Shown here one piece after another: positions 1 through 12,480 of a stretch of 64,000 nt of DNA; within the stretch, counting starts at the first letter, position 1, and every line of letters starts with the position of its first letter. The notes beneath the pieces were generated by a model. That model was not told the DNA's origin, did no database searches, and saw only the letters and a program-made list of their open reading frames with translations. This stretch comes from Inonotus obliquus (lineage: Eukaryota; Basidiomycota; Agaricomycetes; Hymenochaetales; Hymenochaetaceae): the NCBI GenBank assembly GCA_032164295.1, contig JAJHTX010000004.1, positions 682,001-746,000 on the forward strand, given 5' to 3'. A program made the translations under genes and the position numbers.

Positions 1-2232
1 ACAAGACTGTAGAGTTCTCCCACACGGTTTTGTAACGGTGTACCAGACAAGCACCACTTGTGTGTGCTCCTGTTGCCACAGTGTGAACGTCAGAGAAATT
101 CTGGAAGAATGGATAGTAGCACAGACTGGAGTTCAAATGCAGCCTTTGCAGTGTTCGTCGACCGTTCCTTGATATTATGGGCTTCATCAAGCTGGAGGAA
201 TCAAGGCTAAACAGAAGGAGCTGTATAGGATTAAACTGAGACAACGTACAACGACCCTGTGCCATTTAATTTGGTGAACAGGCGACTTCTCTTTCACGAT
301 TTTCCCGCCTCGCTTGAACCCGTTTTGTTGCTTACGGAACGCACTCTCCAGTACGGCGTAAGTAGTCAATACCTACATTGACCACCAATGCAACGCTAAG
401 TTTCCAATTTCAACATTGGAGTAGTAGCAATGATACACACCACATCATATTTCTGAAGCTCCTTGATATTCACCTCTCGGGTTGCGCCATGCCATATGGC
501 AACTCGTAATCCATCGGTGTATGCTTCAATCTCGTTCTTCCATTGCATAATAGCCACAGTTGGACTAGAGGATTTATAAATGAATAGAGAAATAGAGGAA
601 TTTCATTACTGAACTCACGCGACAATTAAGTTGGCCTTTGTGCCGTCTGAAGCAATAAGGGCTAGAGTTTGGATGGTCTTGCCCATGCTGGAAGAACGAG
701 AAGTGAACATCGAGGACTAACAAGAAAGTTCATACTTCCTTACCCCATTTCATCCTATCAAGAGAGGAATGTTAACCACGTTCGCAATAAAAAAATTATT
801 TCAAGAATAAAAACGAACAACACCTACCGCCAACATTCCACCGTGCCACTCTCCCTTCTCCTGCTCCCGCATCCAATACAGACTCTCAAGCTGGAACGGC
901 AATAACTCAACCTTAAGCTCATTTGGCTGCTCAGCCTTTAGAGGTGTGACAGGCTTGACACGCTCCTCGAGATCTCCCCAAACAGAACGTAACTCTTCAT
1001 GGTGATATCTCAATGCAATCGAATTCTTCTCTGCCCAAGTTAGACGGCGACCAAGCTCACATTTGAGTTTGTTCTCTTCTGCCTTGATCTCGCGACGCTT
1101 GGAACGTTCTTCTTCTGTTAATGCGCGTCGGCGAACGTGAAGGTCTGAGATGGTCATGAACTTCTTGTCTGATTGTGAGGCCTTTGCTTTCCCCTTTCCC
1201 TTTCCCTTGCCTTTCCCTTTCGGAGCGGTTCTAGCTTTTCCTTTACCCTTGCGTTTCGAAGAAAGAGACTCTTCGTCTGAAGAGACGGCTTCCTCTTCCG
1301 AGTCGAGGGGGGAGAGTTCGCTTTCAGCTTCAGGCTCCATTTCCATAGCCTTTGCACGCCGACCTTCTGCAGCAGCAGCGCGCAAAGCTCGAGGGCTGCT
1401 TACAGACGGACCGCCAGAAAGGGTGCCACGAGATTCTTCGTCCTCTTCTGCTACTAGCTTTGAAAGTTCAATGGCCAGACCTAGCATTTGAGCTTCAGCA
1501 TCGTCATCGTCGGCTAATACTTCTTCAGAAGGAGCGTAAGAACGCTTGCGTGCAGACTTTGCAGTGTACTCGAAGTCCTCGTCATCTTCGTCTTCGATGG
1601 CTTCAAATTCAGATCCACTGTCCTCCTCCTCGAGCTCCGCATCCTCGTCATATTCTGCCTCGTCTTGTGAGATGAAACCTTCATCCTCTGCCTCGCTTTG
1701 TGGAGTTTCAGGAATTTGAGAAATAGATTTGCCGGGCCCTCTTTTTCGTTTCGAGATGCTGGCTTGCTGCTGGTCCTTCGGGAAAAGTGATATGATAAGC
1801 AAAACTACAACGTGACTGAACAAATAAAAACGTGAGCCCCACCATCTCTTTCGGCGATGGTGTCCTTGTAGGTATCTCTACATATACCCTGCTCCTTGTA
1901 CTAGCCGAAGAAATGGCAGATGCGCGCTGTTTCTTCGTTGTCGTAATTTCTTCATCCTCGCTGTTCTCGTCCTTCACCCGTTTACCAAGAGTTCCAGCAT
2001 TCCTTGTCGAACGCCGTCTTTGAACGTTCAGATTCGCCTCCTCTACTTCCCCGGCCTGCTCTAGCTTGTTCTTATCATCACCATCTACGTCAGAAGTGGG
2101 TGGTGTATCAGACGCGAAAGACGCTTTCTCGCTGAAAATGGGAGAGACATCAGTAGTGGTACTTGGTGTGGATGTTCCAGCGGAGGACGGAGTCTCAAGC
2201 CTTCTGGTGCTTCTTCTAGTTGCTCGTGCCAT
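1..2232 (-). CDS. RAD16: RAD16-like SNF2-family DNA repair ATPase, N-terminal part (3' end outside window)
   Basis: Exons (minus strand): 2232-1843, 1769-828, 754-744, 687-619, 564-441, 372-250, 191-127, 69-1; about 597 residues visible. The first ~380 residues are acidic and basic low complexity, with a long Lys-Gly repeat encoded near 1190-1220. The SNF2 helicase core follows: [12 protein letters not shown], Walker A DEMGMGKT (about residue 446), [32 protein letters not shown] (about 555) and [15 protein letters not shown] (about 581). This order and wording match yeast Rad16, the ATPase that with Rad7 performs global-genome nucleotide excision repair of non-transcribed DNA. The RING finger inserted in the helicase of this family would lie beyond the window. 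The start is the first in-frame ATG. The intron between exons 1 and 2 is the least certain boundary. Exon 3 is an 11-nt microexon carrying part of Walker A. Two ACGCGT sites lie 80 and 142 bp upstream. Confidence 0.93.
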
Positions 2233-3010
2233 CTACCTCTTCACGGTGCCCCGGCAGTGTTGACACGATGGTCGATATGAAGGAAGGGGGAGGAGGAAAA
2301 CAAGGTCAGAGACGCGTTGGAAAAACGTCCACAGCTTAGAAATGGACGCGCATAAGGCTAAACCTTATTTATTACGCGTCGCGGGACCTTTATGCCTTTC
2401 CTGGAAGGTTGACTCGGGTTCTCATGGGTGGGAATGCGACTCTGAGGTAATCACGAGTCAATTTAACCAATCATTCCGGTACTAGTGAGACATCCTCCTT
2501 GAAATATGCAGAAACAAACATCAGTTTCAAGTTTGAACTTTATCTCTTGTACGCGGGTCTTGTACTTGAATTATCCACCCTTCACACGAAGTAATGTTCA
2601 ACATGAAAGCATGTAACTATAGAACGGGTGATCATATCATGCGTAACAGAACGTAAGCTAAAATAAGGGCAAGTTAGGTAGCGCAAGGAATACAAGGTAT
2701 TAATCATTGAATATACTGGAATCAAGAAATAGACCTCGGCACAAGGCATCAAACGTTAGAGGACAGAGAAAAGAAGGCGGACCAAAAATATAGACTTATA
2801 TATAACATAACAAAGACCAAGGTATACCAGATACGATTTTGAGAACAGGACTTTGGACTCCGTCGCAGCAGATATTTCTGAAGCCAAGAGAAAGTCCGAA
2901 GATATTCGAAGATCGAAGATCGATAACAGCTATAAAAACACGAAGGACGTTGAAGAGAAGTGAAGTCGAAGGAATAGGCAATGAAACTTTCTGTTCGGAA
3001 TTAATCTGCA
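2233..3010. other. intergenic: RAD16 promoter and HMG-box gene 3' flank
   Basis: No coding signal seen. Since both neighbours run on the minus strand, this holds the RAD16 promoter and the HMG-box gene's 3' end. ACGCGT occurs at 2312-2317 and 2374-2379. An A/T-rich stretch with several TATATA-like words lies at 2790-2815. Confidence 0.5.
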
Positions 3011-4169
3011 TTAGTTCTCCTTAGATTTCTTGTTTTTCCTCTTGCTCTCCTCTGCTTTCGCTTTTGATGCAGGTTTCGTTGGAGCGGTGGGCCTGCTTGA
3101 TGGCTTTCCTTGTTTCTTTGAATTAGGCTTGATGCCAACCCCCTCGCGCGAATCGTTTTCTGAATCGGTGGCGTCTGATCCTTGAACCTCAGCGGAGACA
3201 GCATCTCCCGAAGACGCTTCAGAACCCTCTTCTTCATCCTCTGAACTTGAGTCGGAAAGTGCAGGTACAGAAGCCGGAGCGGGAGGGGATGGAGCACTCG
3301 GAGCAGTGGGTGCGGCAGGTGCGGTATTTAAAGCCGCTGCAGGAGCAGCGGGGGTTGTCTAGTACGGTAAATCCTAACTAAGGCTATATTGGGAGAAAAC
3401 AAAACCAAGTACTCACGGCGGAACCTGCGAGGCTTGTGCCATGTTGCTCGGCGACTAAGGCCTCATAAGCAGCTTTATCCACGCCAAACTTGGCTCTCAT
3501 GTCATTAGTGGCATCAAGGTAAACCTGTGTAATTAATTTATCATCAGAGGACGCTACACGTAGGGAATACAGACGAACCTTCTTCTCCTCATCAGTCATT
3601 TTCGACCATCGCTCAGAAATCTTGGTAAGGACCTCAATATACGGAAGTCCGGGGAAGGCCTTCTTCATTTCTTCGCGAACTTCATTTTGAAATAGAAGAT
3701 ATGCACTTGGAGGCCTTTTCGGTGCGTTCGGGTCTCTTTCCTTCTTTTCTCCAGGAGCGCGTCGGCGTCGTCTCTTTATGGTCCCTTCTACTTCGGGTTC
3801 AGCGCCGCGGCGTTTACGACCACGAGCCGGCGTCTGAACAGAGCCAAAGGCGGTAGCGTGTATGCCATTGGAGGCTACTGGCGCAGGGGGGATGGAGCCT
3901 GGTTGCGATCCGGTTTGTGGAGGCGTAAACATAGGAAATATGTTTTGCATAGGAAGGGATACTGCAGCATGAGGCAAACCTTGAATGAAGCCGGCATAGT
4001 TGTCAATCATAGCGGCTGTGCTGCGGAGTTGCTGCACGCAATGACCAAGAGCCTCGATGAGCTGCAATAATATATCCGAATAGTCAATAAAAAGCACGAC
4101 AACGACATGTGTAAAAAAGATACAGGGACTGACCTGGTGGCGTTGGTAATCTGTATTGTCTGCCTGCAT
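3011..4169 (-). CDS. HMG-box DNA-binding protein
   Basis: Exons: 4169-4134, 4061-3579, 3524-3417, 3358-3011; 324 residues. A single HMG box spans about residues 122-190: it opens DPNAPKRPPSAYLLFQNEVR, the canonical first helix of Nhp6/HMGB-type boxes, and continues through ISERWSKMTDEEKK and YLDATNDMRAKF. A basic patch (KRRRRR at ~106, a likely nuclear localisation signal) precedes it. The C-terminus is an Ala/Pro-rich then acidic tail (SSEDEEEGSE) ending in a Lys-rich stretch. These boxes bend DNA with little sequence preference, so a chromatin or nucleosome-associated role is likely; a sequence-specific regulator cannot be excluded. The N-terminal ~60 residues (LIEALGHCVQQL) resemble a small helical interaction module. 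It lies head to head with the PNUTS-like gene, sharing a 603-bp region. Confidence 0.9.
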
Positions 4170-4772
4170 TGTGGGACGGGACGCGATAGACGATAGACGC
4201 GACGCGTCTGTATATTGTTGTGTTAACGTTGTAGGGGTGAAGTAAGAAAAAAGAAAGAAGGGTGTCGTTGAAAGCGTGGGTAACTCCTTTTTGTACTTTA
4301 GTATTATGTAACAAAGTCAACACAATACAGTACATTTCCAATACATTTCGCTTGCATTCTTATCGTCTTTCTTATTGTTCGGAACCTTGCCCCTATACCT
4401 TACTTTGTATAAGACTTCAGTCATAAGACCTCGAGCAAGCCAATCTCAAACAGAGTTTGTAATGGAATGACATTAAGACTGAAATAGGAGTAGAAATGTA
4501 ACACTTGATGTCACGCAGATTACAGTGTCACATTGGTAACAGATTCAAACTCCGACTAAAAACTGTGTGGTTATGACAGGTCGCCGCCTGCCCCGTCGGC
4601 AGCCTTTATTGACCGAACCACGACGGTGAACGACGACGGTGCTCACAGTGAAAAAGAGCAAAGCCTTCGTTGTTGTCGTCTCTCGTAGTGCACATAAGCA
4701 ACGGCTGTACCGTTTCTGCCCCTTGAAAAGTCTGTTCTGAAATCACAAAGAGAAAAGGGAAAAACAGGCGAG
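4170..4772. promoter_or_regulatory. shared divergent promoter region, HMG-box gene / PNUTS-like gene
   Basis: The two genes are transcribed away from each other with 603 bp between start codons, so both promoters must lie here. One ACGCGT word (4202-4207) sits 33 bp before the HMG-box ATG. No other element was recognised. Confidence 0.55.
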
Positions 4773-7700
4773 ATGGAAGCGGGCTTTTACAACAACCAGC
4801 ACGCCTGGCTTGCCACTGCTGACCCGTTCCGTCCAGGCCACGACCAACAACAACCGTCAACGCCAACGACGACGCAGAGTGGTGATGAATGGGGAAAGGC
4901 AAGCGCCATCGATCTGTCGGACTTTGGTCTTGGGGACCTCCAGGGTGAGCACAAAACAAATAGAAATAAAAGAATGAAAAAGACCGACCATAAAAATGTT
5001 GCGTTTTTCTTCTCTTGTGCCACACATGCGTCTTGCGTGCATTGCGTGCCTACAGCGTCGAATGCGAGTCCGTCGAGCACTGTCTCCATGCAGCAGCTGT
5101 ACCAGTTTCCCGCCAACGGGTATTTCCCCGCGATAGCACCGTTCAATGTGATCCCATACAATCAGAGTGCAACCGCGTCAGCATGGCCTCAGCAAAACCT
5201 TCCGCTATCATCATACTCAACACTCAATGGTGCGACGAGCTCTGTGGGCTCGAGCCAACAGTCACAACAGCAACAGGCCCCGAGTCAGCCGCAGGCAGCA
5301 CAGCAATCGTCGATCGAGTGCGTCCCATGCTAGTCGTGTTTGCCACTTAACATCTAATTTATTCTATTTTATATCAAGCCCGACTCTAACAACAACGAAC
5401 AGCTCGACTTCTTATTCCCCGCCCCCGTCGTCGTCGCAAGGTAATCACCAGAGTCCTCCTATGCAGTTCAGTGTCCCTTTCCAACAGCAACAGCAGCAGC
5501 CACAGCAACAACAACAGCAACCTCACCAGAACATGCACTCCCCTGTGCTAGCGATGCCACCGATGTACCTCATGCAGCAACATCCTCAACAACAACAGCC
5601 ACAGCGGACGCTAAATCCCCAACAGCTTACCATGCAATATCCGTTTATGTATCACAACCCTATGCACCATGCCCAAGCTCCCATGCAGACAAACCTCACA
5701 GCCACTTCTTCACATCCCACTCCACCGCCAGCTTCCAGCTCCACCTCTTCAAACTCCACGGTTCCTCCGCCACCCTCATCCACACCAGCAGCGGAACCTG
5801 ATCCTATTGTCCTCAAGAAAACTCTGGACCGATTGCTCTCGCCTTTTGCTCTTTCCGATGCAAAGACCGTCCGACATATGATGGATGCTATTGCAGATTT
5901 CACTTCTGCACGTGTCACGCCAGATATGCGTATAGAGATCGCAAGCCGCATTCGGGATAATGCTGGAAATACATTTTTTGCCGCATGGGCACGAGATGCT
6001 GAGGCAATGGTTTTACTTGTGAGCTGGCTCAAAGTGGGTGTCACGGGAAAGGACGATGGTCGCTGGGAATGCACGATCATGCCTCTTCTACATGTTCGTG
6101 AATGTATACTTTCTGTTACGGTTCGGATCGTTGAACGGCGAAACTTTCTAGGTGCTCGACCGATTACCGTTGACTATAGGTTTGCTTAGAGAACATAGAC
6201 TTGGAAAGCTTACGACAGCTCTGCTCAAGTCGGACACTGTTTCTCCTGGTAAGCCGAACATCTTTGTGTCCGTCGTAATAGTATTTTCTCGGTGTGAGCA
6301 ACGCACGAGCACGAAACAAAAGAATCCGCCAGTCAAACTTAATGCCAAGAAAAATGGCGTACTTCTTTCCTCCATGCTTTATGCATCTCCTTCATTTTTG
6401 CAATTCCCGCATCTTCGTCATGTAAACTGTTCTCCTAACAGAGATATGTATCTAACTATTGCTCCTCGCGCATTTGTCTATCACAGCGATCAAAGATATG
6501 GCATCGAACATCTCGAATAAATGGCGAACCTTGATTGAACCGAGTTCAAACAACGGTACAAAGGACAAGGACACGTCATCGTCAAAGAAAGTGGTAGAAA
6601 TAGAGGGTGGGTCATGTCAGTTTGAATGTCTATAGAGTTTGTTGCTAACTCTCTTTGATTCTTTCTCTATCTTACATCGGTCTGATCTTTCTTTGATATG
6701 CGGATTTGCATGGATTATAAAAATATAGATAAAACGAAGAAAAGGAAGCTAGGTGACGCGGCGCCGAAGCCGCCTTCGAAGGTAACTGTTGTGTCATCAG
6801 GGACCAGTGCTCTGGGCAGCACAAAAGCGGTGAAGGTGAAGAAAGAAAAGGTCGTCGTGACTGCGGTGAAAGACGCGAAGGCGGATGCGTCGTTCTTCTC
6901 GGCGCCAAAACCGAAACCAAAGTTACCCAGCTTCAAGAAGGCTCCAGCAGGGTCAACAAGTTCAGCTACAGTATCGGGTGGCTCAACCGGTGTTGATGTT
7001 GCGCAGCCGAATAATGAGGACCCATTCCAGCAGGCACTAAAAGAGATGAAAGGTCGTTCGGTCGTACCTGTGCCCTCCGCGGCAAATTTCACTTCGTCTA
7101 CTATTTTCAATAAACTTGATGGCGTGAATGGAGACTTGACCGCTGTATCGAAGTCATCTACGCCAGAGCCAGTTAGGAATAGCAGGAAGCGAAAGTCGGT
7201 ATCTTGGGCTCCTGAAGGACATTTGGAAAAAGTCAGAGTCATCGAGAGGGCAGTGTATGAAGACGATTTAGCTAATGTTCGTTTATCCACTTGTCTATCA
7301 TCACGATGCTCATAGGATCTATTCATTGTAGGGAACGTACGGTGCCCACAGCATTCGTGACTTGGAGCGAGCAGAGGGAGCTGCGATGCATCTCCATTTG
7401 TTCGAAGAAGTCATCGACTGGTACGAACCTTACGGTGAGATATAATCATTTCTATACTTAGAATCTTGTTGATGATGTCGCCGAAGATCTCGAGTTCCCG
7501 CAGGATATCGATTCGACAGAGCGAGGGACGCAAAGCGAGGAGAAATGGTCTCAGGAAGAGCGGGAGAAGATCACTCTCGCTGCTCTGTACTTCACTGACG
7601 CAGAGATTCCTGAAACACCGGGGGAACCTGCCGTCCAGATTTCTGTCGAGCAGGTGGATAACGAGGCGCGGATAATGACCGCTGGTCCAGAGATTCAACC

Positions 7701-8410
7701 ATTCTTCCAGAATGCCATGAGTGTATCAGATCTCGTTGGACAGTTGAGAGCAAACACTAGTGCACCAGCTGGCGGCTATGGAGATGTAGAGAATGGAGTC
7801 ATTGCCTCTCAGGAAGGAGATCTCGGCGTGTCCGATGTCAATAATGCTTTCGGTGTCAGTGGAAATTTCGACCTTAGCAAGTTGGATCCGAATGCCCTCA
7901 GTAGTCTGGCTGCGTCGCTTGGCCTTAAAGGGTTTAACTTCGGAACCGAAAATGGAACCGGAGCCGGATCAGAACTCAATTATGATTATTCATCACAGAA
8001 CTCGTCTGCGTGGGGTGGTTATACTCAACAGAACCAACAGCAGTCGTATGCGGCAGAGGCAGGCTATCTGCATGATGAGCGAGATCGTGATCGTGACGAG
8101 CGTGGCGCGCGTGGGGGCGCCGGCTTCCGAGGGCGGGGAAGTGGGCGTGGTTTTAGAGGGCGTGGAGGATTCGGTGGCGAATTTAAAAGTAAACGAAGAT
8201 GCACTTTTTATGCACAAGGAAGGCGAGCCTCTGATCCTTTGATCTCAATCCTCTTTTGTGTGAAACGTGTGGAATGCATGGCTAATATTGTTCTTTCTCC
8301 TATTTTTTTTCTATGTGTGCGATAACTGTGACGAATACAGTTGCCGATATGGTGATATGTGTCACTTTAGTCACGAGGGACCAGCGCCTGGACAAAGCTG
8401 TTACGATTAG
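4773..8410 (+). CDS. PNUTS: PNUTS/PPP1R10-like protein phosphatase 1 regulatory subunit (TFIIS-N domain, PP1-docking motif, RGG region, CCCH finger)
   Basis: Exons: 4773-4944, 5056-5317, 5379-6093, 6152-6248, 6487-6606, 6729-7276, 7332-7434, 7487-8222, 8341-8410; 940 residues. The N-terminal ~285 residues are Gln/Pro/Ser-rich. A TFIIS N-terminal (LW-type) domain follows at ~285-425 (LDRLPLTIGLLREHRLGKL). A PP1-docking RVxF-type motif, RKRKSVSW (~608-615), is followed by APEGHLEKVRV. An RGG-rich segment lies at ~880-905. The CCCH finger has C911, C919, C925 and H929 (C-x7-C-x5-C-x3-H). The same domain order defines animal PNUTS, which directs PP1 to RNA polymerase II and cleavage/termination factors; S. 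pombe Ppn1 is the fungal counterpart. The finger is completed only if the last intron uses a GC donor (8223-8340). The other donors are GT, some with a weak consensus (5318, 6094). Confidence 0.9.
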
Positions 8411-9422
8411 TCAGCAATGCCGCCGAACGTCAGACATCACCGCCGATTTCATTTCCGCTTTGAGCGAGCCACTAGGGATTCAAGTCGACTGCAAGCGCGC
8501 TCTTCTTTTGGCCTTCATGGACTTCAAAGGGAATATTAGGGCAACCAATTATTAATTCCTTCCATCTAGCATTGACTTCCCCCTTCGCATATTTGGGCTG
8601 CCTCATTTCCTCATTCTTCTTCGCTTCTTCAGATCCAAACTTCAGCATCGTCATACACTACTGTTTATTGCCTGCATGTACTCTTTACTATTCCCCCGGT
8701 TCATTCACAATTCTCTTTTTCTCATGTTTCGACTCTTGGAAGCTAGTTCAAGTAATGTAGGCGACGCATTCGATCTATAGAGCTGCAATACCATGGCTCG
8801 TCTCTAGCTCTATGTGAATGTGGTTATATACATATGTATAAAGAAAAATGCATTATCCCGCTCATAATAACATTGCTCTTCCCTTGAGGCTTGGAAGTGG
8901 TTGGCATCAAGGTTCTTGTACACTGAACACATTGAACAAGCGTTTCAAACGTTTCAATATGATGAATGGATGAATGTCGGATGTCGGAAATTTTATACGT
9001 GTAACACGACTGGATTAGAAGAGTAACGTTTTGATTCCGTTGTATTGGTATTATCCAAACTTTCTCAAACAAAACTACATAATCCGAAAACCTTAGTGCA
9101 TACAGAGTTGACAATAGAGAGATTACGAATGGATGCTTGGCCCAGAGAATCATAGACAGATAACGGTTTGAGAAACTACAGACTAAGAGTGGACAAAAGG
9201 ATAAAAGGATCATGCGAACGACAACAATAGACTTTCGAAACGACGAAGACGAAGAGTCGGAGGGGATAGCAGAATGTATATGTGTACAGGGAAACAAGGT
9301 TAGTAGCACGACGAAAGCAAAACTTAAGCAAAAAAAGCAGCGGGGAACTTCGGGGATGAAGAACCAGGTAGAGGGGGGAAGGTGAAGGTGAAAGGGAAGA
9401 GAAAGGGTGAGAGGTTTCGGTG
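8411..9422. other. intergenic between convergent genes
   Basis: This 1.0-kb stretch lies between the 3' ends of the PNUTS-like and GATA-like genes. It is pyrimidine-rich at 8570-8740 and AT-rich around 8820-9180, as expected for 3' UTRs. No coding or RNA gene signal was seen. Confidence 0.5.
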
Positions 9423-12400
9423 TCAATCTTCAACTTTCATAGTTGCCTCGACGGCATCCATGATCTCTGCATCTTCAGCTTCGGCATCTGCGCTTCCGAC
9501 GCCTGAGCCGTCTGCATCCACGTCCACGTCTGCATCAGCATCAGCATCTTCCGCCAGCTCGTCACGCTCGTCACCAAGAGGCTGGCGTGCGTACGACTCG
9601 GAATGCGCGTAACGAGCACCAGATACACCTGCGTTTCCATTTGTAGTTGGTCGGATCATTTGACGACCTCTAGCCTCAACATCAAGTAAGTCGTCATCAC
9701 TCTCGGCATGTCGTGCATTTGAGCTGGCATGTCGTGTGTTGTGTTGTTCTCGTGATGATATGGCAGTGATGTTTGGAGGAGTTGGCAAACGACGTGACTG
9801 AGCATGGTGTTGGTGTTGGTGTCTGGAATGTGATTGAGAGTGCGATGGTGTGACGTATTGAGGATGAGTTTGTCCACTTGCTAAGGAAGGATGTCGAGCG
9901 GCCGCAGACGCTGGGGGAACATGGGCGTGCTGATACCCTGAATCGTGACCTGGTGAACCGGTTTGACTGGGATCTGACGTGCGTCTCTCAGTATCGACGA
10001 TGATTGTGTCCGTTCGTGCTGGTGGAGCCCGACTACGTCCTGACTGAGATTGAGAGTAGGACTGTGAAGGTGCCAAGGACAGCGTATTCGCCTGTGATGC
10101 CTTCTGAGATTGAGATCCGCCGCGAAGTGAAGCGGACGATTCAAGCGTCCCGCGCCTCTCTACGCGCTTCATCTTCTTGCGGCATCTATTGACGGACCGT
10201 TAGAATTGATTCCATAAAGAACGTACGAAAGGGAGATTACTTACCTATCGCAAACGGTACCAGGGCCTTGAGGACCTGGACCCCATTTTTCGACGCATTT
10301 CCCGTCTTTGTAACGTCCAGCCTGACCGCACTGACGACAAGTTCGAAGACCGGCCACCGACGCAGCTGTGGGAGCATCGGCACCACCGCCGCTGACAATT
10401 GTTCCACTCGGATTGAGAGTCATGAGCTGCGAAGCGGGAATGGAGGCCTTCCTGCCTATTCCGTTCGTCGCGGGGATAGAGTGCGTAGAAGGAGCCTTCG
10501 CGATCGGGTGAGAAGCTGGTGGTGCGGCCACCGCTGCTGCGGAATGTGGTGAGATAATTCCGTTGGCAGACTGGGAAGCTCCATACGCTTGATTCTGACG
10601 TACACTAGCGGCAGATTGATCAAGAGATGGACGCCCTCGCCCAACACCACCGTCAGTTGCTGTCTCCAGGAGCATTTCGTCGAGACTTAAGCTACTTTTG
10701 CTCCTCGTCGAGCTGCGACTTGCGTCCCTTCTCCGAGGCCTTTCATTTGCATTGAATTCTCCTTGTAGCTGTTGTTGGAGATGCAACTCCGAGCGAGGAT
10801 GGCGGACGAAAGGCTCTTCCCTGCCGCGGCGTTCGCGAGCTTTTGCTTCGCGCACAAGCTCTCGAGCATCGATTCGAGGCGCGCCCACGGCGGCTGCGTC
10901 TCTGTCCCTCGCGCTATACTCGCGCTCCCGCTCCCGCTCCTCATAAGCCGCGTAACGAGAGCTTGTCGAAGAAGGAGCGTAAGGCGGAATACCTTCCCTC
11001 TGATAGCTTGGGCCGGAAGGATACCCATATTGGACAGAGGATGGGCGGTCATACGGGGGGGAAGGGCCTGAAGCAAAAGGAGGCAAAGCTGTAGGATGCG
11101 CAGACAACGGCTGAGCGGATGGTGGTCCGGACTGATAGTGGCGGGAGGATGTGCGCGGCACATACATGTGATGCACATCGGGACCGACCAAATCTAAGTC
11201 CATCTCATGTACTAAGCGGCGTCTTTTTTGTTCCTCATAATCTACTTCTTCCGCACGGCTACGGTGTCGCTTAAGTGGTAAGCTAGTGTTTATTGAGGCA
11301 AGCCCAGTGGCGGCAGGTGGAGGAGGGAGGGGAAGGGACTCGAACGCATTGTGTTGTCGATTGTCAATCGGACTCTGAGTAGGAGCATAGCTGTGCTGTA
11401 CCTGTAGAGACCGTGAATAGCGAGACGACTGGGAAGAGCCGTGAGGTGGAGCGGCGTTAATGCTCGGTCCGGGAAGATGGTTTACAGGCGGCAGAGAGGG
11501 AAGTGGTGCAGGAACTCGAGGCAGATTCAATCTCAGCTCATCACGAGGCGAGCTAGTTGATGCTGCCGGCGAAGACTGAGGTGGGAATGTGGAAGAAAGC
11601 GTTGCAAGGAGACGCGAGTAGGTAGCTCGTGCATCGGAAGCCCGAAGGGCGCAAGCAGCCTCGTAGCGGTCCAGTTCCGCAAAGGATGCTGAAAGTGAGG
11701 CGAGCGCATGTAGGGCATCGTCGCGGACACTAAGGCAATTGAAATTGAAATCAGAATACATCTCGACTGCTTTGCTTGAGTAATAGAATAAAGAACAAAT
11801 ACAAACCGTTCTGCATGCTCCGTGCGTGTTTCGGCGTCTAGAACTGCCTTTGCCGCGCTCTCGGAGAGGCGACCATCAGCGCTTCTCGCCTCGGCGCCAG
11901 TAGTCACCGAGTTCGGCGATGAAGGGGGCGCCTGTAGTGCGGTAAGGAGTCGCTCGGCACGCGCAACGCGCTTCTTTTCCGAAGCGAGCTCCCGCCGTAG
12001 CGCATCGGCGTCAGCCAACGCCTGAGAAAGAAGAAGTGCGAGTTGTGCGGGAGCCTGGCCAGATGCGGTGTTTGGCGTATGATCGTTTTTGTCATCGTTA
12101 CTCTTATTTCTTGGAGAAGTACTTGCATCCCTTGTTGTCGAGGCCTGCTGAACAGAGGGCGAAGATACTAGTGGCTCCTTGGGGGACGGAACTGCGGGCA
12201 ATGCGACCTCAGATAATCTCTGGGGAGGAGATGAAGGGTTATGGTCTTCGACAACTTTGGGAGGCGTCTGCAAAGCTGGAGACTTGCTTGCCGCTTCGGA
12301 TGGGCTCCCCCTTCTCTGAGCAGTGGCCTGAGGTACGGGGGAAGGGACGGGAACTGATATCTTTGAGCTCCCAGAGCGTGGGCTCTCTGATCTCTTACTC

Positions 12401-12480
12401 AACGGGCTGGTGTTACCGACGAGCGACAGCATCTGCGTCTGCGGTGGCGGCTGGGGAGCAAGTGTAGCAGTCGCAGACAT
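9423..12480 (-). CDS. GATA-like zinc-finger protein, largely disordered
   Basis: Exons: 12480-11807, 11729-10245, 10185-9423; 973 residues. Residues ~1-140 are Ser/Pro-rich. A short coiled coil follows at ~145-185 (LLSQALADADALRREL), continuing into a helical region encoded by exon 2 (SLSASFAELDRYEAACALR). The middle is Ser/Pro/Arg-rich with a basic KRHRSR stretch and an Arg/Glu-rich charged block (EEREREREYSARDRD). A four-cysteine finger is formed across the last intron: C689-x2-C692, 25 residues, C718-x2-C721, then KKMKRVERR. The GPGPQGPGTVCDRC part resembles the second half of GATA fingers, but the loop is longer than the usual 17-20 residues and has an extra Cys. The C-terminus ends in an Asp/Ala-rich acidic tail. 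A DNA-binding transcriptional role is inferred only from the finger. Confidence 0.85.

Noticed and set aside
7435..7461. 27-nt intron in the PNUTS-like gene ending at the first AG
   Set aside because: It is too short and gives an immediate stop. The 52-nt intron 7435-7486 keeps phase and reading frame.
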